Positions 6,760 to 12,534 of a stretch of 23,885 bases of DNA are shown here, one piece after another; the stretch's first letter is position 1; each line of letters begins with the position of its first letter. The DNA is taken from positions 1 through 23,885 of the forward strand of contig DATKRZ010000104.1 of assembly GCA_035531955.1 (NCBI GenBank), in the 5' to 3' direction. The notes under the pieces are model-generated. The model was not told the origin of the DNA. It searched no databases and saw nothing but the letters and a program-made list of their open reading frames with translations. Origin of the DNA: Bog-756 sp035531955 (lineage in GTDB: Bacteria; Actinomycetota; Acidimicrobiia; Acidimicrobiales; RAAP-2). Both the position numbers and the translations under genes were made by a program.

Positions 6760-7573
6760 CGTCAGGTACTCCCCCGATCGGGACAGAGTCCTTCGGGTCG
6801 CCACCCGCCGCCTGGGCGGCCAGGCCTCGCAGATCACCGTCCCCGTCGAACCAGGGGTCGACGACGACGAACCCGGATTTCGCCAGCGAATGTTCCAGAG
6901 TGTGTTGCTGGTCCCCGCCCAATTCGATGAGGAGCCACCCGCCGGGCCGGAGGAGGCGGGCCGCGGACGTCACGATCCTACGCACCAGGTCCAGGCCGTC
7001 ATGTCCTCCATCGAGGGAACGGCGGGGCTCGTACCGCTGAACGTCGGACGGCAGAAGGCGGAGATCCCCGGTCGGGACGTAGGGCGCCACCGCCGTCACG
7101 GTGTCGAATGACCGGGTGCGGAGAGCCCGGGCGAGGTCGGCCACCATGGCGCGGACGCCGTTGCCCCGGGCGCAGACGGCACACCGCAGGTCGAGGTCGA
7201 CGCCGACGACCGAGGCTGTGGGCACCGCGGCCATGAGGTGGACGGCGATGGCACCGGAGCCGGTGCAGAGGTCGGCGGCCCGGCCGTGGTCGGGCAGCAG
7301 TGAGGCGGCCCGGCGGGCCAGTTCCTCGCTCTGGACCCTCGGAACGTAGACCCCGGGGTCGACACGAAGCCGGTGGCCGCAGAACTGCCCGGTGCCGGTG
7401 ATCCAGGCCAGGGGCTCACCCACCTCGCGTCGGCCGACCCACTCCCGGAGGGTGGCCGGGTCGGGGGCCCCGGCGATCAGCTCGTCGGCCTCCTCTTCGG
7501 CGGCCACGCAGCCGGCGGCCCGGAGCCGGCGGACCACCCGTTCGAACAGGTCGGCGACGGCCTCTCGATCCAC
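6755..7573 (-). CDS. PrmC-related methyltransferase (putative protein N5-glutamine methyltransferase, TIGR03704-like)
   Basis: An S-adenosylmethionine-dependent methyltransferase of about 272 residues. The N-terminal helical domain (V-x4-L-R-A-A-G-C-V-A-A-E-E-E-A) and E-P-L-A-W-I-T-G match PrmC/HemK. The SAM site is D-L-C-T-G-S-G at ~101-107. PrmC methylates the GGQ glutamine of release factors and needs an N-P-P-Y motif. Actinobacterial PrmC-related proteins usually have N-A-P-Y-V-P-T; here it reads A-V-A-P-Y-V-P-T (residues 161-168), so the Asn is replaced by Val. The conserved block E-P-R-x-S-L-D-G-G-x-D-G-L-D is present. The start is uncertain: GTG 7573 fits the family N-terminus and has AGGGGGAAAGG just upstream. 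ATG 7633 and TTG 7675 are longer alternatives. Confidence 0.85.
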   Translation of the reverse strand: MDREAVADLFERVVRRLRAAGCVAAEEEADELIAGAPDPATLREWVGRREVGEPLAWITGTGQFCGHRLRVDPGVYVPRVQSEELARRAASLLPDHGRAADLCTGSGAIAVHLMAAVPTASVVGVDLDLRCAVCARGNGVRAMVADLARALRTRSFDTVTAVAPYVPTGDLRLLPSDVQRYEPRRSLDGGHDGLDLVRRIVTSAARLLRPGGWLLIELGGDQQHTLEHSLAKSGFVVVDPWFDGDGDLRGLAAQAAGGDPKDSVPIGGVPDG

Positions 7574-7748
7574 CCTTTCCCCCTGTGCAGAGACCTCGCG
7601 TCGGCCCGACTCATCAGCTCGAGCCCGCGTCATTGCCGCCCGATCTCCGGTGAGGGCGGCGGTGTTGTGGCGCAACCCAATGCCACGGTGGCCGTGCGCA
7701 ACAGCTGGATGGGGTGGTGACCGACCACCGGCCTGTCGGTCGTGCTTC

Positions 7749-7769
7749 CCGGCTTCAGCGGAAAGCCGG
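7749..7769 (-). terminator. 7-bp-stem hairpin after the prepilin gene
   Basis: CCGGCTT (7749-7755) and AAGCCGG (7763-7769) are separated by a 7-base loop and begin 5 bases past the prepilin stop. Stem length, loop length and lack of a U-tract are the same as at 6739-6759. Confidence 0.45.
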
Positions 7770-7774
7770 CCTGA

Positions 7775-8434
7775 TCACAGGGATGGAAAGCCAGTGGTTG
7801 ACCACTCGAACGACTTGCCCTTGTAGACCGGTCCCGACGCTTTGCAGTCTCCGGGGATCGAATCCCCCTTCACCTCGACGAAGATCGTTCCGGCCTTCGA
7901 GTCCAGGAACTTGATGTTGGTGCCGGATGCAAGGGTGGTAGTAGCCGTGTTTGCCGCCCCGGTGGCAGCGGCAGCAAACGGAGTCACCGCAGCCGTGCTT
8001 CCCCGTGGATTGTCAACCTCGTACCAGCAACTGTTGGACTTCGAGAGCGAAGCCAGCACGATGGCCTTTCCGTCCGAGGTCGGGAATACTGAGATCACTC
8101 CCGGCCCGGACGAGTTGCCTGCGGTGAAGGACAAACTCGGCTCGGCGGATTTCAACAGGGTCGAGTTGACGATATTCGGAGCACCGTACGACTGGTTGTT
8201 AGTCCGATACGCCGCCTTGGCGTTCAGCATGGCCGTGTTCAAATTCGACTGGGCACTCCGATCGTTGGCCGATTTCGTCACTCCGAGGAAGGTCGGTATG
8301 GCGATGGCGAGGAGGATGGCCAGAATCAAGAGCGTCACCATGATCTCGATGAGGGTGAATCCGCCATCGGGGATATGCCGAGCATGGCGCGACTCGACCA
8401 GGAGGTTGACCGTGTTCGGTGACAGGTCAGGCAC
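7775..8434 (-). CDS. Type IV prepilin / pseudopilin-like protein
   Basis: It carries the class III signal D-G-G|F-T-L-I-E-I-M-V-T-L-L-I-L-A-I: prepilin peptidase would cut after Gly25, and Glu30 becomes the conserved Glu5 of the mature pilin. The ~23-residue hydrophobic helix is followed by N-D-R-S-A-Q-S-N-L-N-T-A (typical alpha-1 C-terminus) and a Ser/Thr/Ala-rich globular part. Cys136 and Cys197 could form the pilin D-region disulfide. The start is a judgement: GTG 8434 has AAGGGA a few bases upstream and gives a 25-residue leader. Longer GTG and TTG starts up to 8530 are possible. No pilus machinery genes are in the window, so whether it builds pili or serves another surface assembly is unknown. 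Confidence 0.88.
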   Translation of the reverse strand: MPDLSPNTVNLLVESRHARHIPDGGFTLIEIMVTLLILAILLAIAIPTFLGVTKSANDRSAQSNLNTAMLNAKAAYRTNNQSYGAPNIVNSTLLKSAEPSLSFTAGNSSGPGVISVFPTSDGKAIVLASLSKSNSCWYEVDNPRGSTAAVTPFAAAATGAANTATTTLASGTNIKFLDSKAGTIFVEVKGDSIPGDCKASGPVYKGKSFEWSTTGFPSL

Positions 8435-8616
8435 GCCTTCCCTTGGAGATCCGAGCACAGTTGGCCCTTTTCTGTTAACGCGGTCCTTGCTCCTGCAACG
8501 CGCATCGCGCGGACCACTGAAGCGTTCCAATGACTATCGACCTCTCTTCCGCCCGACTTGAAGGTTTGGACGAAGCCGGGACTCCCGCACTCTCCTTCGT
8601 CTACGACAGTCGCAGG

Positions 8617-8745
8617 TCAGACAGGTTCCAGGTCGATCCGAGGTTCAGGAATCGCGCCGTTCCCTTCCCCTTCTCGGATCTCCGTCGCGTGGCCCAGGCA
8701 CACCTTCGGATCGACCTTCGATGCCGTGGATCGAGTTTCGCTCAT
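8617..8745 (-). CDS. Possible 42-residue hypothetical protein
   Basis: An ATG at 8745 is preceded by GGAG about 10 bases upstream and opens a 42-residue frame (MSETRSTASKVDPKVCLGHA…) ending at 8617. It is in the same frame as the read-through of the broken Fic gene, so software would probably fuse the two. The own ribosome site and the different composition argue for a separate short gene or a remnant. I do not recognise the sequence. Confidence 0.3.
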   Translation of the reverse strand: MSETRSTASKVDPKVCLGHATEIREGEGNGAIPEPRIDLEPV

Positions 8746-8807
8746 GCCCTCGTCTCCATCCACGGAGTCAGGTCGACGCTCAGGCCAGCCAGCACACTCG
8801 GTGGGTT

Positions 8808-8939
8808 TCACCCTGGCCTCTCGACCGCAAGGCCAAGATCCCGGGCGGCTTCCGCCATCCGACGGTCGTAGGTGACGACAGCCCGGAGGTCCGCTCCGAC
8901 GACCTGCGCGGCTGCAAGATGGATCGCATCGGTCCGCCA
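8808..8939 (-). pseudogene. C-terminal remnant of a PIN-domain (VapC-like) toxin
   Basis: About 42 codons read R-T-D-A-I-H-L-A-A-A-Q-V, then V-V-T-Y-D-R-R-M-A-E-A-A and a short end (LGLAVERPG). This is the characteristic last third of a PIN ribonuclease: the D-A-I-H-L-A helix with an active-site Asp and the T-Y-D-R-R-M strand with another. The N-terminal two-thirds, including the first catalytic Asp, are absent. Upstream the sequence turns directly into the Fic gene in a different frame. No antitoxin gene is present. I infer that a deletion joined the tail of a vapC gene to the body of a fic gene. Confidence 0.7.
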
Positions 8940-9682
8940 TCTCGAAGGAGGGCCCGGCATGGTTGAGCACATAGTTCCGCACCCGGTCCTGTTTGCTAAT
9001 TCCTGACCGGTGGTCAGCGGCACGTGCTGCGAACACCTCGTACGCATCGGCGACCACGTCAACAAAGACACTGAGGCATGGCCAGGGGTTGTGCGAACCG
9101 TCTTGCCAGCCGACGGTCGATGCGGCAAGAGCGTCGTAATAGGTGTCGCGCCGTTCGTAGATGACTCCCTCCAGGGAGACGTAACGCCCGACGCCGTAGC
9201 CGACCTGGGAAAGCAGACGCGTGCTGAGTAGGCGAGAGAGCCACCCGTTGCCGTCGATGAAGGGGTGGATCGTGAGGAAATCGAGTGCGAACAGTCCGAC
9301 AAGAAGCACACGGTGGTGGCGTCCAGCTTCCTGCTCGACGCAGTACCGATCGACAAGCTCGGACGTGAAGAAGGGCGTGTCCTGGTGCGAGGTCGGGACG
9401 AATCGAACGCTCGACGTCCCGTCCGAGTGTCGGTCCACGACGAGATTGTCGACGGTCTTGAACTGCCCCCCTCCGCCAGCGGTTCGGCCAGAGAGGAGCC
9501 GATGGAGATGAAGGACGAGACCAACGGAGAGGTTGCCAGGGTCGTTCCGGTACAGGTAGTCGAGAGCGTCGCGATAACCGGCCAGCTCCTTCTCATTGCG
9601 GACGCGAAAGCCGCTGATCGGCGCCGCGAACGATGCGCTCAGCTCGGGCCTGCTCGACCACGATCCCCTCGATCGCTGACGA
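8938..9682 (-). pseudogene. Fic-domain protein (AMP-transferase family), frameshifted and truncated
   Basis: The Fic core is clear: F-R-V-R-N-E-K-E-L-A-G-Y-R-D-A-L (~9566-9609), then the active-site loop H-P-F-I-D-G-N-G-W-L-S-R at ~9232-9267. Three defects are visible. (1) The S-S-A-I-E-G inhibitory-helix motif (~9664-9682) is in another frame, so one extra base or two missing bases lie near 9610-9622. (2) The loop should read GNGR; the Arg that contacts ATP phosphates is Trp (TGG, one C-to-T change from CGG). (3) The C-terminal helix-turn-helix stops at F-E-M-A-D, where the PIN fragment begins. Intact Fic enzymes transfer AMP to target proteins and can act as toxins. This copy is almost certainly inactive, unless the frameshift is a sequencing error. 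An ORF from 9750 to 8617 spans it but is an artefact at both ends. Confidence 0.75.
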
Positions 9683-10198
9683 GGCCGAGGCCGAGCGCCT
9701 CGCCTTTGCCCGACTTGCCGCAGTTGACGCCGACGAGGTGGCCGAAGCAATCGAATGGACGCTTCGGGACGCCGACGCCAACCAGCTCGCCCATCGCGCC
9801 GAGCGGGTTCGTGGGCGGGGGTACGTGCATGAGAACGAAGCGGCCAGCGAGATTCTCGGAGAGCTTCTTCAGCCGGAGCTCACCGACCTCACCCGGCGAG
9901 CCGCGCTGGGCCTCCACGACGGGGCACGCCAGATGGCACTCGGATACTCCGCGGTCTCGCCCGCTGCCAACACAACGTCGAAGACGGCACCGTGCTCGCC
10001 TATGCCGGCCCTGACGTGACCGGCGACCTCGCGTGGTGCGTACGCGACACCCTCGCCAAGGCCGGGGTCGACCTGCCAGACGACATGCTCGGGGATCTGC
10101 CCCACGACGAGACGACCCCTGACACCGAGCGCATCCCCTTCAGCACGCGACGGTTCGCGCTCCGTCCCGATTGCTGGCGCAACGACGCAGGTCACTGA
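9676..10198 (+). pseudogene. Unrecognised gene fragment with one frameshift
   Basis: On the plus strand the frame starting around 9676 reads like real protein (E-A-E-R-L-A-F-A-R-L-A-A-V-D-A-D-E, G-Y-V-H-E-N-E-A-A-S-E-I-L, Q-M-A-L-G) until about 9942. From there the sense continues one frame over (I-L-R-G-L-A-R, D-G-T-V-L-A-Y-A-G-P-D-V) to the stop at 10198. One missing G in CTCGGATAC (9939-9947) would restore a continuous ~175-residue protein. The 5' part is missing: it abuts the beginning of the Fic homology head-to-head near 9680. I do not recognise the family. It is helical and rich in Ala, Asp and Glu, so probably a soluble protein. Confidence 0.55.
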
Positions 10199-10221
10199 AT
10201 TGGTGGAGGTGAAGGGACACC

Positions 10222-10317
10222 ATGAGAACCGCCGCGCTGCAGTTTCGATGGGGCGGTGATTTCCTTGGCCAGCTGACATCAGGCCCGCTACAGGGCTGCC
10301 GTGAACTCGTCCGGTGA
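10222..10317 (+). other. 31-residue ORF, possible truncated gene start
   Basis: GGAGG and AAGGGA precede an ATG at 10222 (MRTAALQFRWGGDF…), 24 bases after the previous + strand stop, and the frame runs into the antisense end of hicA. It looks like the beginning of the next gene of the broken + strand unit, cut off by the arrival of hicBA. It may also be chance. Confidence 0.2.
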
Positions 10318-10509
10318 CATCCCGGCTTGACGCAGAATGGACCGCAACGTCCCACGGGCAACCTCTTTGTGAAGCGGCACGATGGCCACCCGACCATCGG
10401 CGTGACGCAGCTTGACGTGACTCCCGCGTTGGCTGGCCCGAACGAATCCCATCTTGCCGAGCGCCCCGACTACTTCCGCCCCTGAAACGACAGGGAGAGC
10501 AGGACTCAC
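10288..10509 (-). CDS. hicA: HicA family mRNA interferase toxin
   Basis: A 73-residue protein with the HicA/YcfA layout: V-S-G-A-E-V-V-x-A-L-x-K-x-G-F, then the catalytic patch R-G-S-H-V-K-L-R-H (His31), and I-V-P-L-H-K-E-V-A-R-G-T-L-R-S-I-L-R-Q-A-G-M-S at the end. HicA is a small dsRBD-like ribonuclease that cleaves mRNA and is held inactive by HicB. It appears intact. The GTG start overlaps the hicB stop (GTGA), so toxin synthesis is translationally coupled to the antitoxin. Order is antitoxin first, toxin second. Confidence 0.92.
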   Translation of the reverse strand: MSPALPVVSGAEVVGALGKMGFVRASQRGSHVKLRHADGRVAIVPLHKEVARGTLRSILRQAGMSPDEFTAAL

Positions 10510-10712
10510 GCAGACAGGCGCAAGGTGGCAATGATCGGTGGCTCCAATCCTTCTGGAAGGACTTCGTCCTCGAAATAGAGCTCGAGGGCTTCCTTCAGAT
10601 TCGCCAGCGCCTCCGCCACCGTCTCACCCTGACTGGCGACCTCGACGTCGAGACAGCGCGCCACATACCAAGGGTCCTCGTGAGTGATTGCTGCCGTAAA
10701 GTCCACGGGCAT
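10506..10712 (-). CDS. hicB: HicB family antitoxin (short form)
   Basis: A 68-residue protein with the partial RNase H-like HicB fold: F-T-A-A-I-T-H-E-D-P-W-Y-V-A-R-C-L-D-V-E-V-A-S-Q-G-E-T-V-A-E-A-L-A-N-L-K-E-A. In place of the usual G-x-T the turn reads Q-G-E-T. It has no C-terminal helix-turn-helix or ribbon-helix-helix domain, which longer HicB proteins use to bind their promoter. It should neutralise HicA directly. Autoregulation by this form is less certain. It starts at ATG 10712 and precedes hicA with a 4-base overlap. Confidence 0.9.
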   Translation of the reverse strand: MPVDFTAAITHEDPWYVARCLDVEVASQGETVAEALANLKEALELYFEDEVLPEGLEPPIIATLRLSA

Positions 10713-10714
10713 AT

Positions 10715-10743
10715 CGTACCGGACGGTTCGCGCACCGTACCGG
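10715..10743. promoter_or_regulatory. Direct repeats upstream of hicB, candidate operator
   Basis: CGTACCGG occurs at 10715-10722 and 10736-10743, exactly 21 bases apart (two helical turns). Between and overlapping them lies an inverted repeat ACGGT (10723-10727) / ACCGT (10734-10738). The set occupies the 31 bases directly before the hicB ATG, where an operator is expected. The binding protein is unknown because this HicB lacks an obvious DNA-binding domain. Confidence 0.4.
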
Positions 10744-10777
10744 TCGGAGTGGTGAACGTGCAGGTCACGATCCCGAG

Positions 10778-10851
10778 TGGGCGCTAGAGGACTCGAACCT
10801 CCGACCTCGGCCGTGTGAAGGCCGCGCTCTAACCAACTGAGCTAAACGCCC
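10778..10851 (-). tRNA. tRNA-Val, anticodon CAC
   Basis: A complete 74-base cloverleaf on the minus strand. The acceptor stem GGGCGTT pairs with AGCGCCC, with discriminator A at 10778. The D arm is AGCTCAGTTGGTTAGAGC, the anticodon stem CGGCC/GGCCG with loop TTCACAC, and the T arm contains GGTTCGAGTCC. The anticodon CAC (10815-10817) reads GUG valine codons. The terminal CCA is not encoded. The toxin-antitoxin debris begins just beyond its 3' end, a common insertion position for mobile DNA, but no integrase or duplicated tRNA end is visible. Confidence 0.96.
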
Positions 10852-10877
10852 GCGCAGACCACGACGATGATGCCCGC

Positions 10878-10891
10878 CCTGGTCGACCAGG
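10878..10891. repeat. 14-bp palindrome between amidase and tRNA-Val
   Basis: CCTGGTCGACCAGG is a perfect palindrome, followed at once by another GTCGAC. It lies 48 bases past the amidase stop and 26 bases before the tRNA 5' end. It may act as a terminator hairpin for the amidase (stem CCTGG, loop TCGA) or as a protein site near the tRNA promoter. Confidence 0.35.
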
Positions 10892-10939
10892 TCGACATGG
10901 TAGTCCCTGCCGCAGAGCAGAAGCCGCCGACAGTCGCGC

Positions 10940-12361
10940 TCATGCCTCCGACACCGGCGGAAATGGAGCCAGGGCGTCGAAACCGATCGCCTCCTCCAAT
11001 GCGGCGGCTGACCGGAGGACCACCAGGTCGGCATGTTGGGGACCGATCAGCTGCAGGCCGACCGGCAGACCCGACGACGTCAGGCCGGCACACACCGACG
11101 CCGCGGGTGACCGCGTCATGTTGAACGGATAGGTGAACTTGACCCAGTTGAAGTCCGTGGCGCCGTTGATCATTCCGGCACCCCCGAGGGCGCGGGGCGG
11201 AGGCGCGCCGGCCATGGTCGGAGTCATCAGGAGGCGGACGTCGTGGAACAGCTCGACCAACCGCAGGTTGAGCCGGTGACAGGCGTCCTCGGCCCGGACG
11301 ACCTCGATCGCGCTCATCGACGCCGCGCCCTCGATCACCATCGCCAGGACCGGGTCCACCATCCCCCACGCCTCGGTCCCTCTGACGCCCGCGTGCGTCC
11401 TCAGGTTGTAGACGCCGGAAAGTGTCAGCCAGTCGTCCACGGGGTCGGCGTCGAACACGGTTTCGATCTCCACCACATCGGTGCCCAACGACGCCATGGT
11501 CTCAACGGCGCGCTCGCAGATGGCCAACACCTCGGCGTCGACCTCGGCGTAACCGAGCGTGGGCGACCAGGCCACGCGGCGGGGCGGCTTCGGGTCGTCG
11601 AGGGCGGCGATCCACGAAGCCTCCGGACGGGGAAGCGACCTGAGATCGCTCGGATCGGGACCGACCACCACGTCGAGGGCGGCGACCACGTCGGCCAGCC
11701 GGCGGGCCATCGGGCCCTTGGTCGACAGGTGCTGCCAGTCCGGTGCCGCTGCCCCCCCGCTTGGCACCCTTCCGAGCGAGGGCTTCATCCCGGAGAGGCC
11801 GCAGCACGACGATGGGATCCGGATCGACCCGCCGCCGTCGGACCCGGTGGCGAGAGGCACCATTCCCGACGCGATCGCCGCCGCGCTCCCACCTGACGAG
11901 CCGCCCGGCGTGTGGTCGGTCTGCCACGGGTTGAGGGTCGGCCCGAACGCCTGGTTGTCGGTGTCGGCCTTCCACCCGAGCTCCGGTGTGTTGGTCTTCC
12001 CCACCACCACGCACCCGGCGGCGACCAGCCGGGCCACCAGGGGCGAGTCCTCCCGCGCCGGCGGCCGGTCGGCATACGCCTTCGACCCGCAGGTGGTCAC
12101 GTAGCCAGCGGCGTCCTCCAGATCCTTGACCCCGAGGGGGATGCCCGCCAGGGGACCGGGGTCCCCGCCGGCGGCCACCTTGGCGTCGACCGCCGCCGCA
12201 CCGGCCCGCGCCCGCTCCTCGTCGACGGCGACGAAGGCATTGATCGTCGGGTTGTGGGCAGCGATCTGGGCCAGGGCGTGATCGAGCAGTGAGTCGGCGG
12301 ACCGCCGTCCGTCACGAACCTGCTCGGCCAGACCCACCACCGACTCGCTCCGGAAGTCCAT
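10940..12361 (-). CDS. Amidase (amidase signature family)
   Basis: A 473-residue amidase-signature hydrolase. The Ser-cisSer-Lys triad is visible: Lys79 in G-I-P-L-G-V-K-D, Ser155 in the glycine/serine-rich P-G-G-S-S-G-G-S, and nucleophile Ser179 in G-S-D-G-G-G-S-I-R-I-P. The C-terminal part has the usual P-x-T-x-x-x-A-P-P stretch and G-L-P-V-G-L-Q-L-I-G-P. Such enzymes hydrolyse carboxamides, and no GatB or GatC neighbour supports a GatA role, so a general amidase is likelier. The start is ATG 12361 (MDFRSESVVG), typical for the family and 7 bases past a TACGGT box. GTG 12388 would add nine residues. Confidence 0.9.
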   Translation of the reverse strand: MDFRSESVVGLAEQVRDGRRSADSLLDHALAQIAAHNPTINAFVAVDEERARAGAAAVDAKVAAGGDPGPLAGIPLGVKDLEDAAGYVTTCGSKAYADRPPAREDSPLVARLVAAGCVVVGKTNTPELGWKADTDNQAFGPTLNPWQTDHTPGGSSGGSAAAIASGMVPLATGSDGGGSIRIPSSCCGLSGMKPSLGRVPSGGAAAPDWQHLSTKGPMARRLADVVAALDVVVGPDPSDLRSLPRPEASWIAALDDPKPPRRVAWSPTLGYAEVDAEVLAICERAVETMASLGTDVVEIETVFDADPVDDWLTLSGVYNLRTHAGVRGTEAWGMVDPVLAMVIEGAASMSAIEVVRAEDACHRLNLRLVELFHDVRLLMTPTMAGAPPPRALGGAGMINGATDFNWVKFTYPFNMTRSPAASVCAGLTSSGLPVGLQLIGPQHADLVVLRSAAALEEAIGFDALAPFPPVSEA

Positions 12362-12368
12362 GGGCTCG

Positions 12369-12397
12369 ACCGTACTGTCGACGCCCACCGGTCACAA
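12369..12397 (-). promoter_or_regulatory. Amidase promoter consistent with a leaderless transcript
   Basis: On the minus strand TTGTGA (12392-12397), a 17-base spacer and TACGGT (12369-12374) are followed after exactly 7 bases by the ATG at 12361. There is no ribosome site. This is the arrangement of leaderless actinobacterial mRNAs, where transcription starts on the A of the ATG. Confidence 0.45.
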
Positions 12398-12458
12398 CCG
12401 TCGGGATCGCTGCCACCACCGCCGTTTCGACAACACCGAGGGACGGGAAGCAGGCTGG

Positions 12459-12505
12459 GAGCATGGACCGACGACCACAAGCACCGGGCGACGAGCATGG
12501 ACCGA
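12459..12505. repeat. 13-bp direct repeat, 34-base period
   Basis: GAGCATGGACCGA occurs at 12459-12471 and again at 12493-12505 in the gap between amidase and VOC genes. Each copy holds an ATG. The purpose is unknown. Confidence 0.45.
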
Positions 12506-12534
12506 GCCACCAAGTGATGCGAGCGACCTGGTGA
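12463..12534 (+). other. 23-residue upstream ORF overlapping the VOC gene start
   Basis: The ATG in the first repeat copy opens M-D-R-R-P-Q-A-P-G-D-E-H-G-P-S-H-Q-V-M-R-A-T-W and stops at 12532-12534, so its TGA overlaps the GTG start of the VOC gene (GTGA). The VOC gene has no ribosome site of its own. Coupling to this short ORF would explain its translation. The initiation site (GGGAG) sits very close to the ATG, so this is only a candidate. Confidence 0.3.

Noticed and set aside
8617..9750. A single 377-residue Fic protein
   Set aside because: Its first ~45 residues and its part after ~8935 are off-frame noise; the true Fic N-terminus and the PIN tail are in other frames, so it is annotated as a pseudogene.
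9265..10014. A 249-residue plus-strand protein
   Set aside because: It runs antisense to Fic and then out of frame with the plus-strand coding stretch; low-complexity Arg/Pro content.
10778..10851. tRNA-Val as an attachment site of an integrated element
   Set aside because: No duplicated tRNA 3' end and no integrase are visible in the window; kept only as a hypothesis in the island finding.
10940..12361. GatA subunit of the Glu-tRNA amidotransferase
   Set aside because: No gatB or gatC neighbours; the triad alone is shared by all amidase-signature enzymes.
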